Source: Alkaliphilus pronyensis | Lineage (GTDB): Bacteria > Bacillota > Clostridia > Peptostreptococcales > Natronincolaceae | Direction: 5' to 3' | Assembly (NCBI RefSeq): GCF_009017275.1 | Contig: NZ_WBZC01000012.1 | Coordinates: 61,679 to 125,678, forward strand | Length of the DNA stretch: 64,000 bases | Part shown: piece after piece, positions 16,342 through 24,242 of the stretch | Layout: every line of letters starts with the position of its first letter | Position numbering within the stretch: position 1 is the first letter of the stretch | Translations under genes and position numbers: made by a program | Notes under the pieces: model-generated | Told to the model about the DNA's origin: nothing | The model's input: the letters and a program-made list of their open reading frames with translations, nothing else | Databases searched by the model: none

Positions 16342-18391
16342 CGCCTTTCATATTTCGCATATAAACAAAATTCGATTTTTCTTCTTGGGTGTAATACTCC
16401 CAAATGTTCCATGTATCAATGGAATTAGAAGCTTTTCTTTGATTTCGTTTTCTTTCTCTTAATTCACGCACCTTTCTGTTGTGTTCTTTGTCTCCAAGTC
16501 CAAAGAGGGTATTAAAAAACCACTCCGATAAATCAGGCAATTGCATCATTGCCGGGTGATTTCTCGAAGTGATTAATGTATAAGGTCTATTGATTCGTCT
16601 GATTTCATCCACCGTTAATAAGGATCGGTGGGTCAGATTAATGCTATGGGAACTTGACGGATTAGAATACTTACCATGAGATGAGCTTAAAGAGTAAGTG
16701 GATACGGTGTAATTCCCTAGTTTCTTTGATATTTCATCCAAAGTAGATAAATCATCCGCCTGAAGATAAAGCCATGTTTCACAGTTAGATTTAATAGTGC
16801 CAGCGACTTCTTTGCCATACTTCTCATCCAGTTGCATGAGGCTTTGAAGAAATAAATTAAAGCGAATGCCTCTACCACCACCAACGGTCAGCTTATTAGC
16901 AAAGTCGGGAATCTTCACAAAGTTACCGAACTCTTCTAGCATGAAATTGACTCGTCTATTTAAACGTCCGCCTCTCTCATCAGCATTTTTAACCAATTGC
17001 ATATAGCATTGATTGACAAAGAGACTGGCTAAACTGTAATAGGTCGTCTTTTCATCAGGAAGCACAATAAACAGTACCTGCTTGTCTGTTCCCATTTTCC
17101 TTAAGTCAAAGTCACTGGCCTCTGACATAGAATGTATGAGTGGGTTTGTAAAGAGCCTTAATGTTGTCAGTGCTGAAGTATAAAATGAGCCTCTAGTTTT
17201 ACTTGGAGCAACTTCACTTATGGCAAGTAAGGCTTTTGCTGGATGATGAGCTGGCATGTTCTTCATGTATTTGATAATAGGCATTGCCCCATCCACTACT
17301 TTGCACATTTCGCTTATGAAGAAATAGACATTACTCATGTTTTGATATCTTCTATCTTTACCATTACGATTGTCATAAACGACTGCCATAATGGCACTGG
17401 CAATGATGCTGGCTTCACCGTTGGTCCATATTTTTTCATTATGGCTATTCTCTGGTACAAGGGCAGCTGTTAAGTCCCATGTGGCATCCACTGCTTTAGG
17501 AATATTATTTTCATCAATGGCATCGATGACTGGTTGAAGGAAGTTATACCGATCACTCTTTAGTGGATTTTTAAAGTCAATGCAAATCACCTCATAACCA
17601 AGAGCTTCAAAATAGGGATAAGTGTAAGTGAAGATTTCACCTTTTGGGTCACTAATAACTAAACTTTCAGCAGAAAGCCCCAGTAGTCCAACAGATTGAA
17701 GCACGACAGACCTTGTTTTCCCTGATCGTGTTGCACCAATGCAGAGACTATGGGTATCTTCATCAATGTAAAATATCTTTTCTGTATCACCTTCTTGATG
17801 AAATCCAACAACGATACCGCCTTGGTTTAGCTTGGGTAACGGATACTCCTGCGTATCGGTTTCTGGCAAGTCTTTTTTATTTGACTTTTCATTACTTCTT
17901 TCTGATAGTCTTTGAAGGGTTTCTCCTTGGGGTAAGTTTTCTTTTTTTGAATAGTGTTCTTTTTCTTCATCCTGCCTGATCCTCTCCATTAATATTTTCA
18001 ATTCGTTTTTCCTAAGTTTTATAGATTTAAAGCCTTTGTTCTTTTCTTCTTCTGTGAGCCATCTAGCTGATCCAAATTGCATTTGTCCTGCTCTAACCGG
18101 CGTTGATATATCCGGTGTAATGGCCTCTAAATCTGATTGATAGGGTTTCATATTTGCCAGATAGAAATAAATAGAGCACAGAAAGATAAAGCCTTGTAAA
18201 TAAAGAAATAGCGACAAATGTTGACCACTTACCGCTATACTTTCAAAACATGATTTTATTGGAACAAAGGTGAGCACCTTCATTTTTCCTGACAATAAAA
18301 AATGTAGGTTCGTGGAAAAATAAATGTTCATCCATAAACCTACAAGAAATATTAGTGCTGATATTATCAGCTTCAGTTGTTTATACTTCAT
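16322..18391 (-). CDS. virD4: VirD4/TraG-family type IV coupling protein
   Basis: A 689-residue ATPase that brings the relaxase-DNA complex to the channel. Two N-terminal membrane segments (about residues 7-27 and 60-80) are followed by a charged linker and the TraG domain. Walker A is GATRSGKTRS (about 220), followed by LVISDPKGEIFTYTYPY; Walker B is in VNFMLEEFGNFVKIPDF, followed by GGGRGIRFNLFLQS. The end (TSRNHPAMMQLPDLSEWFF) is also typical. It is encoded between the relaxase region and the channel genes, the usual order. The ATG follows TGAGGTAATC. Confidence 0.93.
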   Translation of the reverse strand: MKYKQLKLIISALIFLVGLWMNIYFSTNLHFLLSGKMKVLTFVPIKSCFESIAVSGQHLSLFLYLQGFIFLCSIYFYLANMKPYQSDLEAITPDISTPVRAGQMQFGSARWLTEEEKNKGFKSIKLRKNELKILMERIRQDEEKEHYSKKENLPQGETLQRLSERSNEKSNKKDLPETDTQEYPLPKLNQGGIVVGFHQEGDTEKIFYIDEDTHSLCIGATRSGKTRSVVLQSVGLLGLSAESLVISDPKGEIFTYTYPYFEALGYEVICIDFKNPLKSDRYNFLQPVIDAIDENNIPKAVDATWDLTAALVPENSHNEKIWTNGEASIIASAIMAVVYDNRNGKDRRYQNMSNVYFFISEMCKVVDGAMPIIKYMKNMPAHHPAKALLAISEVAPSKTRGSFYTSALTTLRLFTNPLIHSMSEASDFDLRKMGTDKQVLFIVLPDEKTTYYSLASLFVNQCYMQLVKNADERGGRLNRRVNFMLEEFGNFVKIPDFANKLTVGGGRGIRFNLFLQSLMQLDEKYGKEVAGTIKSNCETWLYLQADDLSTLDEISKKLGNYTVSTYSLSSSHGKYSNPSSSHSINLTHRSLLTVDEIRRINRPYTLITSRNHPAMMQLPDLSEWFFNTLFGLGDKEHNRKVRELRERKRNQRKASNSIDTWNIWEYYTQEEKSNFVYMRNMKGGEQGES

Positions 18392-18404
18392 TTTTTAGAT
18401 TACC

Positions 18405-18854
18405 TCACAGTTCTATCCCATCATCTGAAACCCTTTCAAGATCTTCTAGTTTATCATGTCGAAGAATCTCTGGAACAATCAATTCTATTTTTTCAAGAAT
18501 AGACCCAATGGCTTTTTCATCCTTATAATTTAAGTTGCCATTAAGACCCACATAATTCACTAGGCTTGAATGGATTAATTTTAAGTCTGTTTCTCCAAAC
18601 ATCCGATTAGCATTAATAAGCCCTGCTCGTTTAGCAAAATCTTCATTTGCAGCTTCAAGACCTGTAAAATAATGCCCCAATGTAACAGAGCTACCATCAT
18701 AGGTATATGACCAAGTCACAAATTCAAAACCTTCTTGCATTTTTCCCATAGCTAGAACGTATCCATTATGTTCTAGAATTTTACGATATCCCTCTCTTAA
18801 TCCATCTGCCTGCAATGGTTTTAATTGATTATAGAGTTCCATTAATTTTGTCAT
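18405..18854 (-). CDS. Conserved ICE hypothetical protein between relaxase and virD4
   Basis: A soluble 149-residue protein with no membrane segment. The sequence begins MTKLMELYNQLKPLQADGLREGY and contains GYVLAMGKMQEGFEFVTWSYTYDG, followed by an acidic C-terminal helix. I do not recognise a named domain; similar proteins are, from memory, common just after the relaxase in clostridial ICEs and may be relaxosome or coupling accessories. The ATG follows AAAGGTGG, and there are only 13 bases between its stop and the virD4 start. Confidence 0.62.
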   Translation of the reverse strand: MTKLMELYNQLKPLQADGLREGYRKILEHNGYVLAMGKMQEGFEFVTWSYTYDGSSVTLGHYFTGLEAANEDFAKRAGLINANRMFGETDLKLIHSSLVNYVGLNGNLNYKDEKAIGSILEKIELIVPEILRHDKLEDLERVSDDGIEL

Positions 18855-18873
18855 TCAATCGTCCACCTTTCTT

Positions 18874-19830
18874 TTACATACTGTTTTCACTTTCTTTGTC
18901 CCAGTTGAGCCCTTTGCCTTTCTTTGATTCTTCAATTTTTTCTTTTAATGCTTCCCCTTCTAGTGTTGATAATGGATAGTTCTTACCGGTCTCTAATGGA
19001 TCATCCATTTTGACAAGTTGTACTGCCGATAAAAGCATTTCCATTTTATTTCGAGAAAGCTTAGCATCCATCCTCTGGCTATTTAATTCAAAAGCTTTCA
19101 ACAGTGCTTCCTTCGTAAAATGCTCTGGCGGATAGAGCTTTCTATTTCTGCATTTTTTGCCCTCCCCATTTGTAAAAGTAATATATTTTCTAGTATCTCT
19201 CCAATCTACTTGATATCCCAATGTTTTCATATTGGCTATAAAATCTTCTTTGCTTCTGGCAATCCATTTAACTTTTTTCACAGCTAAATAGAGTTCATAC
19301 TTCCAACTATGACCTTTTTCTTTAGAACGGTATTCGCCCCGATTGACATGGTTGCCTGATTTGCCTTGAGTAATAATTAATCCATATTTTTTGCAAATTT
19401 CATCAGAATAGTCTTTCATCATTTGAAGTTGTTCTGCACTTTGTTTCCACTTCATGCCTGTTTCCTTATTAACAGTGTTTACAACAAAATGGGTGTGAAG
19501 ATGATCTCTATCTGTATGAACTGCATAGGCAATTTGAAAACCTTTAAACTGCTCCATCTGTACAAGCTCATCGGCAATTTGCTTAACCATTTCAGGTGTC
19601 ACTTTATCGTAGGGTGCAAAGCTCTGAGTAAAATGAATATATTGCCTACCATTTAGTTTGCTATATTCAGCTTTTGTCATGTAGTACTCGTTATAAGCTT
19701 TGTCAGCAACACAGTTATAACCTCCTATAAGACCGACTTCTGTTTTTGCAGGATTCATGATGTATTTTAGAACTCTTTCAAGGGCAGATAACGTGCTATT
19801 TTTTCCGTTAATGAATTCAATAACAGCCAT
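18874..19830 (-). CDS. MOB-family relaxase
   Basis: This enzyme nicks one DNA strand at oriT and stays bound to the 5' end for transfer. The metal-binding three-His motif is HTDRDHLHTHFVVN (about residues 105-118), and the N-terminal motif holding the likely nucleophile Tyr is in RVLKYIMNPAKTE or the following Tyr-rich stretch. At about 318 residues it is short for a relaxase and lacks a C-terminal primase or helicase domain. I use the ATG at 19830 (MAVIEFINGK); a GTG two codons upstream overlaps the stop of the preceding gene. Together with MobC it forms the relaxosome. The motif order fits the MOBP class. Confidence 0.9.
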   Translation of the reverse strand: MAVIEFINGKNSTLSALERVLKYIMNPAKTEVGLIGGYNCVADKAYNEYYMTKAEYSKLNGRQYIHFTQSFAPYDKVTPEMVKQIADELVQMEQFKGFQIAYAVHTDRDHLHTHFVVNTVNKETGMKWKQSAEQLQMMKDYSDEICKKYGLIITQGKSGNHVNRGEYRSKEKGHSWKYELYLAVKKVKWIARSKEDFIANMKTLGYQVDWRDTRKYITFTNGEGKKCRNRKLYPPEHFTKEALLKAFELNSQRMDAKLSRNKMEMLLSAVQLVKMDDPLETGKNYPLSTLEGEALKEKIEESKKGKGLNWDKESENSM

Positions 19831-19835
19831 AAGCA

Positions 19836-20192
19836 CTATATCTCATCTAAGTCATAATCCGATTCATTGGCTAAATCCTTTAAGTCTTCAAGCATATTTT
19901 TACTAAAATCAGATTTGACCCCTACTGCATCATATAGATCTGATAATGCTTTAATCATCTTATCTGGATTCTCATTAAAAAGTCTTGATTGCCTGATGTC
20001 TTGAGATAGAAGAAAGTCTTGACCTTTAGCGTACTGTCCCTTAATTACAACATCTACTGCATAAGAACCCTCAGTAATACCTATGGTTGTATACTTCCCA
20101 TCTGTCGGCAATTGATTAAAATAATCGGCTGCTTCCTGGAGATTGTCTTTCCACTCACAGCCATTCCCATAACGATAAATATGATATTTCAC
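19836..20192 (-). CDS. Hypothetical protein between mobC and relaxase
   Basis: A 118-residue soluble protein starting at a GTG after AGAGGTGAT. The sequence (YRYGNGCEWKDNLQEAADYFNQLP..., then SRLFNENPDKMIKALSDLYDAVG) is compact and acidic at the end. I do not recognise it. Its stop codon lies at the relaxase start, and it follows mobC with a 6-base gap, so it is translated as part of the mobilisation cluster and may be a relaxosome accessory. Confidence 0.6.
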   Translation of the reverse strand: MKYHIYRYGNGCEWKDNLQEAADYFNQLPTDGKYTTIGITEGSYAVDVVIKGQYAKGQDFLLSQDIRQSRLFNENPDKMIKALSDLYDAVGVKSDFSKNMLEDLKDLANESDYDLDEI

Positions 20193-20198
20193 TTGTTA

Positions 20199-20507
20199 TC
20201 ACCTCTTCCCTTTCACTAATTTGCATAACTCATCCCACAAACCGGTAAATGCCTCTGTGACCTTCGTTAGATTAACTTCCTTAATTTTTCCTTGATGAGC
20301 TAATACGGTCAACTGGTTTAAGTTGTTGCCAATTTTAGATAATTGATGATTCATTTCTTTAATGTCATCAAAAAAAATAATCTCCTTGTCCAGTGCGGAC
20401 AAGGAGACGTATTTACTAATTGAAAGCTTAGATTTTTCGGCTTTCCTTTTTATTTTGTTGTATTCGGCTTCTGTGACTCGAAAACCGATAAATTTTGTTT
20501 TGTTGAT
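20199..20507 (-). CDS. mobC: MobC-like relaxosome protein, apparent ATC start
   Basis: The C-terminal part is MobC-like: LSKIGNNLNQLTVLAHQGK. Reading upstream, the frame continues through KFIGFRVTEAEYNKIK and KAEKSKLSISKYVSLSAL, a ribbon-helix-helix DNA-binding domain, back to an in-frame stop at 20523-20525. There is no ATG, GTG or TTG before the TTG at 20402, which would delete the whole DNA-binding domain. A good ribosome binding site (GAAGGTG) lies 6 bases before an ATC codon at 20507, giving 102 residues. I therefore propose an ATC start. A sequencing error or a decayed gene is the alternative. MobC proteins bind oriT and help the relaxase nick. A strong hairpin lies inside the gene. Confidence 0.72.
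   Translation of the reverse strand: MNKTKFIGFRVTEAEYNKIKRKAEKSKLSISKYVSLSALDKEIIFFDDIKEMNHQLSKIGNNLNQLTVLAHQGKIKEVNLTKVTEAFTGLWDELCKLVKGKR
20381..20407 (-). terminator. Terminator-like hairpin inside mobC
   Basis: TCTCCTTGTCC and GGACAAGGAGA form a perfect 11-bp stem with a 5-base loop. In the leftward direction it is followed by TTATTTTTTTT, the layout of an intrinsic terminator. It is nevertheless inside the conserved mobC frame. It may attenuate transcription of the relaxase and everything downstream, or be a relaxase or MobC recognition hairpin (part of oriT). Confidence 0.6.
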
Positions 20508-20549
20508 GGTTTCACCTTCTTTCTAAGTTTGAGATATACTACATTTTAA

Positions 20550-20837
20550 TTAAGTTAACACTGATTCTAACAAATCAATTTCCTCTTCATCAAATTTGCA
20601 GTTTTTCTTGATTGCTGATTGTTCACGTTTTAAATCAGCATATAAACTTGAATCACCGTTTATAATACTTTGTGATACATTTAAAAACATTTTGATTTCA
20701 TCATAATCATATCCATTATTATAACAAAATCCCACAAGATAATTGTTTTCTTCAAACCATCTTAATTTTGCAATCACACCTAAAATTTGTCCCCATCGAG
20801 GATATCCTGCAATTTTCATATAGATATTATTCATCAT
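20550..20837 (-). CDS. Small hypothetical protein
   Basis: A 95-residue soluble protein (MMNNIYMKIAGYPRWGQILGVIAKLRWFEENNY...) with a C-terminal acidic helix ending EEEIDLLESVL. The start is at tandem ATGs after AAAGGAGTAAT. No family recognised. It lies between mobC and the 412-residue unknown gene, so it may belong either to the mobilisation cluster or to the accessory segment. Confidence 0.55.
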   Translation of the reverse strand: MMNNIYMKIAGYPRWGQILGVIAKLRWFEENNYLVGFCYNNGYDYDEIKMFLNVSQSIINGDSSLYADLKREQSAIKKNCKFDEEEIDLLESVLT

Positions 20838-20919
20838 ATTACTCCTTTCAAATTGTTGGTTTACCTATGAAAAGAATAACACTTCTTATGACACATTCTC
20901 TAATGAAAGATACGCTTTG

Positions 20920-22158
20920 CTATTTTTCATCAGCAAAAACTGAGGAATTGTATAATACCTTTTTTTCATTCAAAGTTAATTCTCTGTTGCGATATTTATT
21001 TATTCTATCAATCTCATCTTGGCTTACATTGCCTCTACCTAACTGAAGAAACTGATTAAGTAAATCCCACATATCGTGTTTGATAATATCTTCAATAAAT
21101 TTTTTTGTACCAACTGTATCTTTTTCATCTAAATACGGCGCTACATTGTAAACTTTAGATAATTTTTCAATCGCATCCATGATTAAGGATTCATATGGAT
21201 CTGATTTATCAAATAAACGAACCATTTTATCCATTAACTCATTATGTCTTTTCACATCGTAAAGATGCTTATCTATGTTAGACATTTTTTGAGCCACCTC
21301 AGAACCGTCTAAATAATTTATATTGTATATTTGAGAAGCAACGTACGCAGCCGGATCAGAAAGAAAATAATCATCTTCCTCAAAATCAATCTTTTCTCCT
21401 CTAACTCGAAAGACTAATAATGTAATTAGATATTCTTCAAGGCTTTTTGCTTGAAATAACTTCTTATATAGATCACCGTTAAGCTTTTCATTATCTGCAA
21501 TCTCTTTCACTTCATGCCCATAAACTAATTTTGACGAAAACATCATACTTTGCTCTTTAGAGATCCACTTTCTAATTCTTGAAATCTCATAAATAGAATG
21601 TTCCATAAACTGATATCTTATCATAGGATCTGAATGAAATATTTCGCGTATTAATAATGTCAACTCATTATTAAATCTTTTTGTTAATTCATTTTCTAAT
21701 GAAACATTTACATAAAGTAGCGATTTTTTAACTATCGCTGTATCCTTATCAAATAGGTAACTTTCTATATTTTTTAGAATATTCTTATACGACTTAGTTC
21801 GGTAGTCGACCTTGCGATCATTTTGTCTAGTGTCAAAGTAATCGCTATCAAACAAACATAATAAATAACCCTGTATTGTAGGAGAAATTCTATATGATTT
21901 ACCAAACTTAAAATCATCTCTACAAAGTTTACCTTCAGTAAGTTCGCATATTCTTCCAATATAATTAATAAGCGTTCTATAACTAACCGGCTTATTTTCT
22001 CCATTTTCATCTACATTATTGCCATACTTATTTAAATAACAGGCTAATTGATTTAAGTCTAAATCAGTTTTCCCAATCAAATCTTTTATCTCATCAGGAT
22101 TTAATTCAAGTTTATCATTCTGATATAACTTACCTGAATAATCTGTTTCTTTTGACAT
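20920..22158 (-). CDS. Unknown 412-residue cytoplasmic protein (accessory cargo)
   Basis: A soluble, helical, charged protein starting at an ATG after AAGGAGAAATTT. The N-terminal part looks like a small DNA-binding or adaptor module (DLDLNQLACYLNKYGNN, then YRTLINYIGRICELTEGKL), which could be a helix-turn-helix. The rest (SLLYVNVSLENELTKRFNNELTLLIREIF, RHNELMDKMVRLFDKS) is predicted mostly helical by eye. I recognise no catalytic motif and no family. It lies between the PIN-domain gene and mobC, in what looks like a cargo segment, and a strongly folded non-coding element lies just upstream of its ribosome binding site. Confidence 0.6.
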   Translation of the reverse strand: MSKETDYSGKLYQNDKLELNPDEIKDLIGKTDLDLNQLACYLNKYGNNVDENGENKPVSYRTLINYIGRICELTEGKLCRDDFKFGKSYRISPTIQGYLLCLFDSDYFDTRQNDRKVDYRTKSYKNILKNIESYLFDKDTAIVKKSLLYVNVSLENELTKRFNNELTLLIREIFHSDPMIRYQFMEHSIYEISRIRKWISKEQSMMFSSKLVYGHEVKEIADNEKLNGDLYKKLFQAKSLEEYLITLLVFRVRGEKIDFEEDDYFLSDPAAYVASQIYNINYLDGSEVAQKMSNIDKHLYDVKRHNELMDKMVRLFDKSDPYESLIMDAIEKLSKVYNVAPYLDEKDTVGTKKFIEDIIKHDMWDLLNQFLQLGRGNVSQDEIDRINKYRNRELTLNEKKVLYNSSVFADEK

Positions 22159-22184
22159 AAATTTCTCCTTTTACATTCAATTTA

Positions 22185-22267
22185 ATGAGGGTTTGGGATA
22201 CATCCCAACATTCAAGCATACTTTGTTAAACAAAGTGGAAGCTTGCCCTCATGAAAGCAGAGCTTTC
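22185..22267 (-). ncRNA. Compact multi-stem element upstream of the 412-residue gene
   Basis: In 83 bases there are four perfect pairings: an outer stem ATGAGGG (22185-22191) with CCCTCAT (22246-22252); inside it a hairpin TTGGGAT/ATCCCAA (22193-22208) and a second arm CAAGC/GCTTG (22213-22245) capped by ACTTTGTT-A-AACAAAGT (22220-22236); and next to it GAAAGC/GCTTTC (22253-22267). This would make a three-way junction plus one extra hairpin. It lies in the 5' leader of the 412-residue gene. It may be a structured leader RNA, an oriT-like or single-strand origin, or a recombination site. No known riboswitch class is recognised. Confidence 0.5.
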
Positions 22268-22307
22268 TTATTCGGTCTTTGGGGTATTGAAAAAGAAGCA
22301 TTATCAA

Positions 22308-23486
22308 CTAATGTCGATAGTATTCTTCCAGAGCCTCCATTCTTTCTGCTTCGGCATCAGCTCTAGGATCATTTTCAATAAACTCTCTATTGGTTCGAGT
22401 CAACTGGTTTAATTCCAGATCATATGCAATTTCTTCAATTGCGAATTCTATGTCATCAGCAATTGATGTTACAGAAAAATTAATGATGCTTTCGAATTCA
22501 ACAGAATGCTCTTCACAAACCTCGCCACGTCCTACATATAAATATTCTTTTTCTTCTGAGTCCCAAGCTGAATTTGAATAATCATCATAAGAGCAAAATA
22601 CGCTAATATCCGCTTTACATTCAATTGTTATTGTAACGTTACCCTCATTAACATCGTCAACTGAACTAAATCTTACTTGCATATTTGATATTAAATCAAC
22701 AAATGCCTCATCATAATCATTTCCCTCACAAACGCCTTTCCTGTCACAATCTTGACCATCGATTTCAAAGTTTCCATCTGTTATTTTTTCTTTCAATATC
22801 CCTATAATATGGTTCAGATTATGACTATTGGATAAATGCGCTTTGATCGCTTCATAGATATTCTTCTCGTCTTGTTTATTTATCATATCAAAAAGCTCAT
22901 TCAGTTTTTCCACACAACTAAACCCTTGAATTCCTTCAAACGCTTTTCTGAAGCCTTTATCACCACTGATTATCCAAACCGGTTTATCTACTGAAAACTC
23001 ATTTTTTATCTTTGCTATCATAATCGCGTCAGGAAATTCATTTTTCTTCTTTTCATTATTTTCAAATGGTGGTCTGAATTGAAAATAATCATCCATAATT
23101 TGATTAATCTCTACGCCAGCACTATCTAATATAGTAAACTGTAAATCCTTTATATATTCCTCAAACTTATCTACTGCCAATTCTTCAAAACCAATGTTTT
23201 CTGGTATTTGATAACATTGAGCAAATGATGTTTCTTTGAAAATACTTGGGGATATAAGCTTTCTCATTTCTTTTATCTGCTTATTTAAAAGCTCATATGA
23301 TCTAGTCACATTGTTGCTAATGTGTCTTTTTGCTTCTCCCATAACAATGTTGCTCGTATACAGGCTCACTTTATTATTACCTGCAAATTTTTTTAATATC
23401 TGTAGCGGACTTTTCTCTTCCATATGATATTTACATTCATCGAAAACATTTGTATCAATAAAAACTGAAATTGGATAACTCAGCAT
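22308..23486 (-). CDS. PIN-domain protein (DUF4935-like), possible defence or toxin RNase
   Basis: The N-terminal 200 residues form a PIN-like nuclease domain with the four acidic positions expected for metal binding: FIDTNVFDE (Asp 11), IVMGEAKRH, FPDAIMIAK and ISGDKGFRKAF. This suits the DUF4935/PIN_12 group. The C-terminal half is acidic and of unknown fold, with a beta-rich stretch (GNVTITIECKADISVFCSYD). I place the start at the ATG at 23486 because GGAG is 9 bases upstream; ATGs up to 23507 are also in frame. No antitoxin gene is obvious beside it. It begins immediately after a tRNA 3' fragment, so it is likely imported cargo. Confidence 0.72.
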   Translation of the reverse strand: MLSYPISVFIDTNVFDECKYHMEEKSPLQILKKFAGNNKVSLYTSNIVMGEAKRHISNNVTRSYELLNKQIKEMRKLISPSIFKETSFAQCYQIPENIGFEELAVDKFEEYIKDLQFTILDSAGVEINQIMDDYFQFRPPFENNEKKKNEFPDAIMIAKIKNEFSVDKPVWIISGDKGFRKAFEGIQGFSCVEKLNELFDMINKQDEKNIYEAIKAHLSNSHNLNHIIGILKEKITDGNFEIDGQDCDRKGVCEGNDYDEAFVDLISNMQVRFSSVDDVNEGNVTITIECKADISVFCSYDDYSNSAWDSEEKEYLYVGRGEVCEEHSVEFESIINFSVTSIADDIEFAIEEIAYDLELNQLTRTNREFIENDPRADAEAERMEALEEYYRH

Positions 23487-23510
23487 CTTATACATCTCCA
23501 TTCTCATATT

Positions 23511-23541
23511 TGGCGGAGCAGGGAGGAATCGAACCTCCCGT
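23511..23541 (-). tRNA. tRNA 3'-end fragment (T arm, acceptor strand and CCA)
   Basis: Read leftward there is a T arm (GGAGG-TTCGATT-CCTCC), then CTGCTCC, a G discriminator and an encoded CCA. The 5' half of a tRNA (which would start GGAGCAG) and the anticodon arm are missing, so it is a remnant, not a functional gene. G at position 73 and the preceding sequence would suit tRNA-Ser, but the isotype is not certain. tRNA 3' ends are common integration sites, so this looks like the scar of an insertion within the ICE. Confidence 0.7.
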
Positions 23542-23572
23542 GTACTCTAACATATTAATATCAGATAAAATC

Positions 23573-23674
23573 CTAAACTACTTCTTCTACCCTCATGATA
23601 TTAGTTGCATTGACCATCTGCTCCAGAAGTACAGCTCCTGCCATCACGCCTACATAAAACATAACAATTTTCAT
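23573..23674 (-). CDS. 33-residue membrane peptide
   Basis: A tiny gene with a clear ribosome binding site (AAGGAG, 8 bases before the ATG at 23674) encoding a single-span peptide: MKIVMFYVGVMAGAVLLEQM and a short acidic tail. The frame is open for 39 more codons upstream, but that part has no good ribosome binding site. A TATAAT box near 23797 may be its promoter. The size and layout recall DUF3789-type small membrane proteins common in ICEs; this is tentative. Confidence 0.48.
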   Translation of the reverse strand: MKIVMFYVGVMAGAVLLEQMVNATNIMRVEEVV

Positions 23675-23815
23675 AAAATCAGCTCCTTTTTCTACATTCA
23701 TTTCGATATTCAGAGTCATGGTTTTACTAATCATCATTAAATAGACAGTAGTAATCATTGGATTGAATCCTAAACATGTTCTATTCATCATCCATATTAT
23801 ACCATGTATAGTGAG

Positions 23816-24229
23816 TCATATAAATTCAATTTCCATATCTTCATCCATTTCCCCACAAGTTTGATTTTCAATATCCCCATTAAAACGCATATCAATTCCA
23901 CCTTTGGCAACTAAGAAATTCTTTCGATCCAGATTACAAAACAAATCTCTTAGCGATGTGTACTTATCTTCATAACCATTAAAAAGATTGAAGGCAAGTC
24001 TTACTAAGGCCTTACTACTAGAACACAAATCCACTTGACCATTTGTTAAAATATCAGGATTAATTTCATGATTCTTAAAGTCATAGATGTGTCGAAACTT
24101 TGTAAATAAATCTTCGTTCCCTCCAATGATATAAAAAAGCGCCATCCTCTCTACATCACTTGGATGAGTTCTGTCTTTTAGAATCATGTTTTGAAAATTA
24201 TAAGCATGATCTTCATTTATAAAATACAT
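23816..24229 (-). CDS. DUF6075-like ICE protein
   Basis: A 137-residue soluble protein beginning MYFINEDHAYNFQNMILKDRTHPSDVERMALFYIIGG. From memory this start (an N-E-x-H-A...F pattern followed by D-x-E-R-x-A-L-F-Y-I) is that of DUF6075, a family of unknown function found in Firmicute conjugative elements beside replication or primase genes. The C-terminal tail is acidic (CGEMDEDMEIEFI). The ATG follows GGAGGAAGATA, and the gene is 13 bases downstream of the Toprim gene, probably in the same transcript. Confidence 0.6.
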   Translation of the reverse strand: MYFINEDHAYNFQNMILKDRTHPSDVERMALFYIIGGNEDLFTKFRHIYDFKNHEINPDILTNGQVDLCSSSKALVRLAFNLFNGYEDKYTSLRDLFCNLDRKNFLVAKGGIDMRFNGDIENQTCGEMDEDMEIEFI

Positions 24230-24242
24230 TATCTTCCTCCTT

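Noticed and set aside
22185..22267. Integron attC site
   Set aside because: No RYYYAAC/GTTRRRY core sites and no integrase were seen, and the shape is a three-way junction, not a single long imperfect palindrome.
23471..23740. An 89-residue plus-strand frame containing GGIEPP
   Set aside because: That peptide is the classic false product of reading antisense through a tRNA T arm; the strand has no ribosome binding site or family match.
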